Shown here in pieces: positions 61,989 to 64,000 of a DNA stretch of 64,000 nucleotides. The stretch lies in NCBI GenBank assembly GCA_963773905.1, contig CAVZDB010000005.1, positions 248,001 through 312,000 of the forward strand, in the 5' to 3' direction. The notes beneath the pieces are model-generated. The model was not told the DNA's origin and ran no database searches. It saw only the letters and a list, made by a program, of their open reading frames with translations. The DNA comes from DAHUXD01 sp963773905 (GTDB lineage: Bacteria; Acidobacteriota; Thermoanaerobaculia; UBA5066; Gp7-AA6). How positions within the stretch are numbered: position 1 is the first letter of the stretch; the number at the start of each line of letters is the position of its first letter. The translations under genes were made by a program, and so were the position numbers.

Positions 61989-64000
61989 TTGCCGCCCGCG
62001 ACAAGCTTCTCGAATCGAGGGTTCTTGCGCAGCGGGTCGAAGTTGGGGTCGATCTTGAGCCAGCCGGGCGAGAGGTAATAGGGAATCTTCAGAAGCGGCT
62101 CGAGCTGGTCGAGCGCCTTGTCGGGCTCGCCGACGAGGATGTAGATGCGGACGAGCTGGTGTTGGATGTAGGGTCCGGTAAAACCATCCTTCGCCACCTG
62201 CAGCATCTCGACGCCCCGCAGACCCTCCCGAGACGCTTCTTCTTTGCGGCCGAGATGGGCGAGCGCAAGTCCAAGGATGACGTGCCGCTGCGCGTCGTTG
62301 GGTGCCGCACGAAGCTGCTCCTCTATGGCCTTGCTCGCCTCATCGGCGTGGACGCGAAGGTTCGGTCCATCGCCCTTCAGCGCATACGCCTGCGCCAGGC
62401 ACATGCCCCAGGCTCCCCGATCGTCGTCAAAGTCGCTCGGCGTCAGGCGCAGAAGAACCTCGCGCTGCTCCTCGTCGAGGACCCAGACGAGATCCTGATA
62501 CAGAGCCATGTAGGCCACGAGCGCAGCGGGCTCGATCTCCTTCGGCGCGGCGAGGAGGGCCGCGCGAGCCCCGGCAAGATCCCCGTCTCCGAGAAAAGTC
62601 ATCGCCTTGTCCTCGATCAGGCTCAGGTTCGCGGGCGCCAGGGCGAGGCCCCGATCGATCACAGCGCGGGCTTCGGGCCGGCGCCCCAGGCGAAGCAGGG
62701 CCTCGCCGAGCCGTCGGAGCACCGAGACGGACCGCGGGTCCAGTCGCTCGGCCTGCTTCAACTGGTCGAGCGCCACATCCCAACGCCCCAGCGATTCCTC
62801 GGCGAGAGCGATTCCAGTCATCAGATCCACGTTCGCCGGCGCTAACCGCTGCCCCTTCGAGTACTGCTCGAGCGCCTGACGAAAGTCGAGGCCAATGTCG
62901 AGCTGATAGCGCGCTCGGGCCATGTATCCCTCGGGCCGGTCGGGCGCGAGCGCCACGGCTCGCTCCGCTGCTTGTCGGGCCCGCTCGATCAGCTCCGGCG
63001 ACGGCGTGCTGCTGGCATAAAGCGACGAGTTCGCCATCGCTATCCGTGCCCACGCGTGGGCATAGTTCGGGTCCAGAGCGACGGCTTGTTGGTAGAGCGT
63101 CAGAGCCTTCCTGAGACTCGGGGGATCGCTGACCCCCATGGCCTGGGAGGCCTCCTCACCCTTGAGGAACGCGTCGTAGGCCGCGAGGTTCTGGGTCGGT
63201 TTCTCTGAGAGTCTCTTCTCCTCGCCCGCCGCGAGGGCGACTCCCAACGACTGGGCAACCCTCGACGCGATGTCGGACTGCACCTGGAATACGTCGGTCA
63301 GAGAGGCGTCGAACGGCTGCTGCCACTTCGAGGTCGGAGCGTTCCGCTGCGTCACATCGACCAGCTCGGGGCTCACGTGGACTCGGCTGGTTCCTCCGCT
63401 CTTTTCCCAGCGCACCGTGGCGGTGAGCAGGTAATTCGCGTCGAGCTCGTCCGCGATCTGCTTCGGCGTCTTCGTCGTCCTCTTGTACGGCGTCGAGCTT
63501 CCCCGAGCAATCACCTGGAGACCTGGAATCGACGTCAGTTTGCCGCGCACTTCGTCGCTAATGCCGTCCGCGAAGTAGTCGTCCTCGGGAGCACCCAGGT
63601 TCTCGAACGGCAGCACCGCCACGCGCTTGACGCCGCCGGCCTCCCCCCCGCCCTGGTGGGGCCGGCGCAGGAGAAAGACCGCGACGGCTGCAAGAACCAC
63701 GACGGCTGCGACGGCGACCAGGAACTTCTTCTTGCTCGTCGGCGCCGCCACGGCCCGCGCGCGGCTCGTCAGAGTCGTCGGCGACGACGCCTCGGAAAGC
63801 GCGAAGGCCACGTCCTTCGCCGTCTGAAAGCGGTTCTCGCGGTCCTTCTCCAGGCAGTGCCGGACGATATGATCCAGGGCGGGCGAGACGTCTCTTCCCG
63901 ACTGCGTCAGCTCCGGCGGATCCTCCTTCAGGATCGCCGCGATCGTGTCGCTGGCCGAGTCGCGCTTGAACGCCTTCCGGCCCGAGAGCAGCTCGTACAG
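61985..64000 (-). CDS. Ser/Thr protein kinase with TolB_N-like and TPR modules, copy 1 (5' part outside)
   Basis: Continuous frame to the right edge, missing only about the first 210 residues. Visible are the kinase C-lobe (ELLSGRKAFKRDSASDTIAA, HIVRHCLEKDRENRF), a span (FLVAVAAVVVLAAVAVFLL), the same VAVLPFENLGAPEDDYFADG module and the TPR half, closely matching the copy downstream (EKPTQNLAAYDAFLKG in both). It is the upstream partner of a coupled tandem pair. The catalytic residues lie outside the window. Confidence 0.9.
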   Translation of the reverse strand: MYELLSGRKAFKRDSASDTIAAILKEDPPELTQSGRDVSPALDHIVRHCLEKDRENRFQTAKDVAFALSEASSPTTLTSRARAVAAPTSKKKFLVAVAAVVVLAAVAVFLLRRPHQGGGEAGGVKRVAVLPFENLGAPEDDYFADGISDEVRGKLTSIPGLQVIARGSSTPYKRTTKTPKQIADELDANYLLTATVRWEKSGGTSRVHVSPELVDVTQRNAPTSKWQQPFDASLTDVFQVQSDIASRVAQSLGVALAAGEEKRLSEKPTQNLAAYDAFLKGEEASQAMGVSDPPSLRKALTLYQQAVALDPNYAHAWARIAMANSSLYASSTPSPELIERARQAAERAVALAPDRPEGYMARARYQLDIGLDFRQALEQYSKGQRLAPANVDLMTGIALAEESLGRWDVALDQLKQAERLDPRSVSVLRRLGEALLRLGRRPEARAVIDRGLALAPANLSLIEDKAMTFLGDGDLAGARAALLAAPKEIEPAALVAYMALYQDLVWVLDEEQREVLLRLTPSDFDDDRGAWGMCLAQAYALKGDGPNLRVHADEASKAIEEQLRAAPNDAQRHVILGLALAHLGRKEEASREGLRGVEMLQVAKDGFTGPYIQHQLVRIYILVGEPDKALDQLEPLLKIPYYLSPGWLKIDPNFDPLRKNPRFEKLVAGGK

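Overview
The window is one stretch of GC-rich, gene-dense bacterial chromosome, probably from the phylum Acidobacteriota. The clues are many eukaryote-like Ser/Thr kinases fused to TolB/PD40 propellers or TPRs, an Oar-like TonB receptor with an N-terminal carboxypeptidase-regulatory-like domain, mglBA, and a ferredoxin-dependent 2-oxoacid oxidoreductase. No rRNA or phylogenetic marker was compared, so the phylum call is inference.

Layout. 0-10.2 kb (minus strand): a glycan-use locus running ABC ATPase, LacI regulator, TonB receptor, GH144-type glucanase, sugar-binding lipoprotein, two permeases, and the start of a further carbohydrate-active protein that leaves the window and looks frameshifted. 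A pair of LacI-type palindromes lies at the 5' end of the regulator gene. 10.2-25 kb: mixed housekeeping genes (Ca2+/H+ exchanger, EamA transporter, free-Met-sulfoxide reductase, a SirB1-DUF2203 fusion, O-methyltransferase, M20 peptidase, two DUF2279 paralogues of which one is broken, Na+/solute symporter, amidohydrolase, 3-hydroxyacyl-CoA dehydrogenase, a futalosine-pathway MqnD-like protein). 24.7-25.1 kb: a small transcription unit with its own promoter, three predicted stem-loops, a 19-codon Lys/Ala ORF with a strong Shine-Dalgarno, and a textbook terminator. 25.1-29.8 kb: PadR regulator and a three-subunit molybdenum hydroxylase whose middle part is riddled with single-base frame changes.

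30-36.8 kb: mglB-mglA, dnaX-ybaB-recR, the SRP RNA, an ECF sigma/anti-sigma pair, tRNA-Ser(GGA) with a nearby duplicate of its 5' half, a CGNR protein and a DUF971 protein. 36.8-52.7 kb: six tandem paralogous Ser/Thr kinases with extracytoplasmic propellers, the first four joined by 4-nt stop/start overlaps. 52.8-59.2 kb: a ClsC-like phospholipase D and a korAB 2-oxoacid:ferredoxin oxidoreductase, bracketed by two paralogous Cys-rich membrane-anchored proteins that share an upstream DNA box. 59.3-64 kb: two more kinases, with TolB_N and TPR modules; the last runs off the window.

Three signals recur across the window. Many start codons lie only 6-10 nt after a -10-like hexamer, which suggests leaderless mRNAs. 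Several dispersed palindromic and heptameric repeat families sit in gaps and in one case inside a gene. Frameshifts cluster in a few genes and may be sequence errors.
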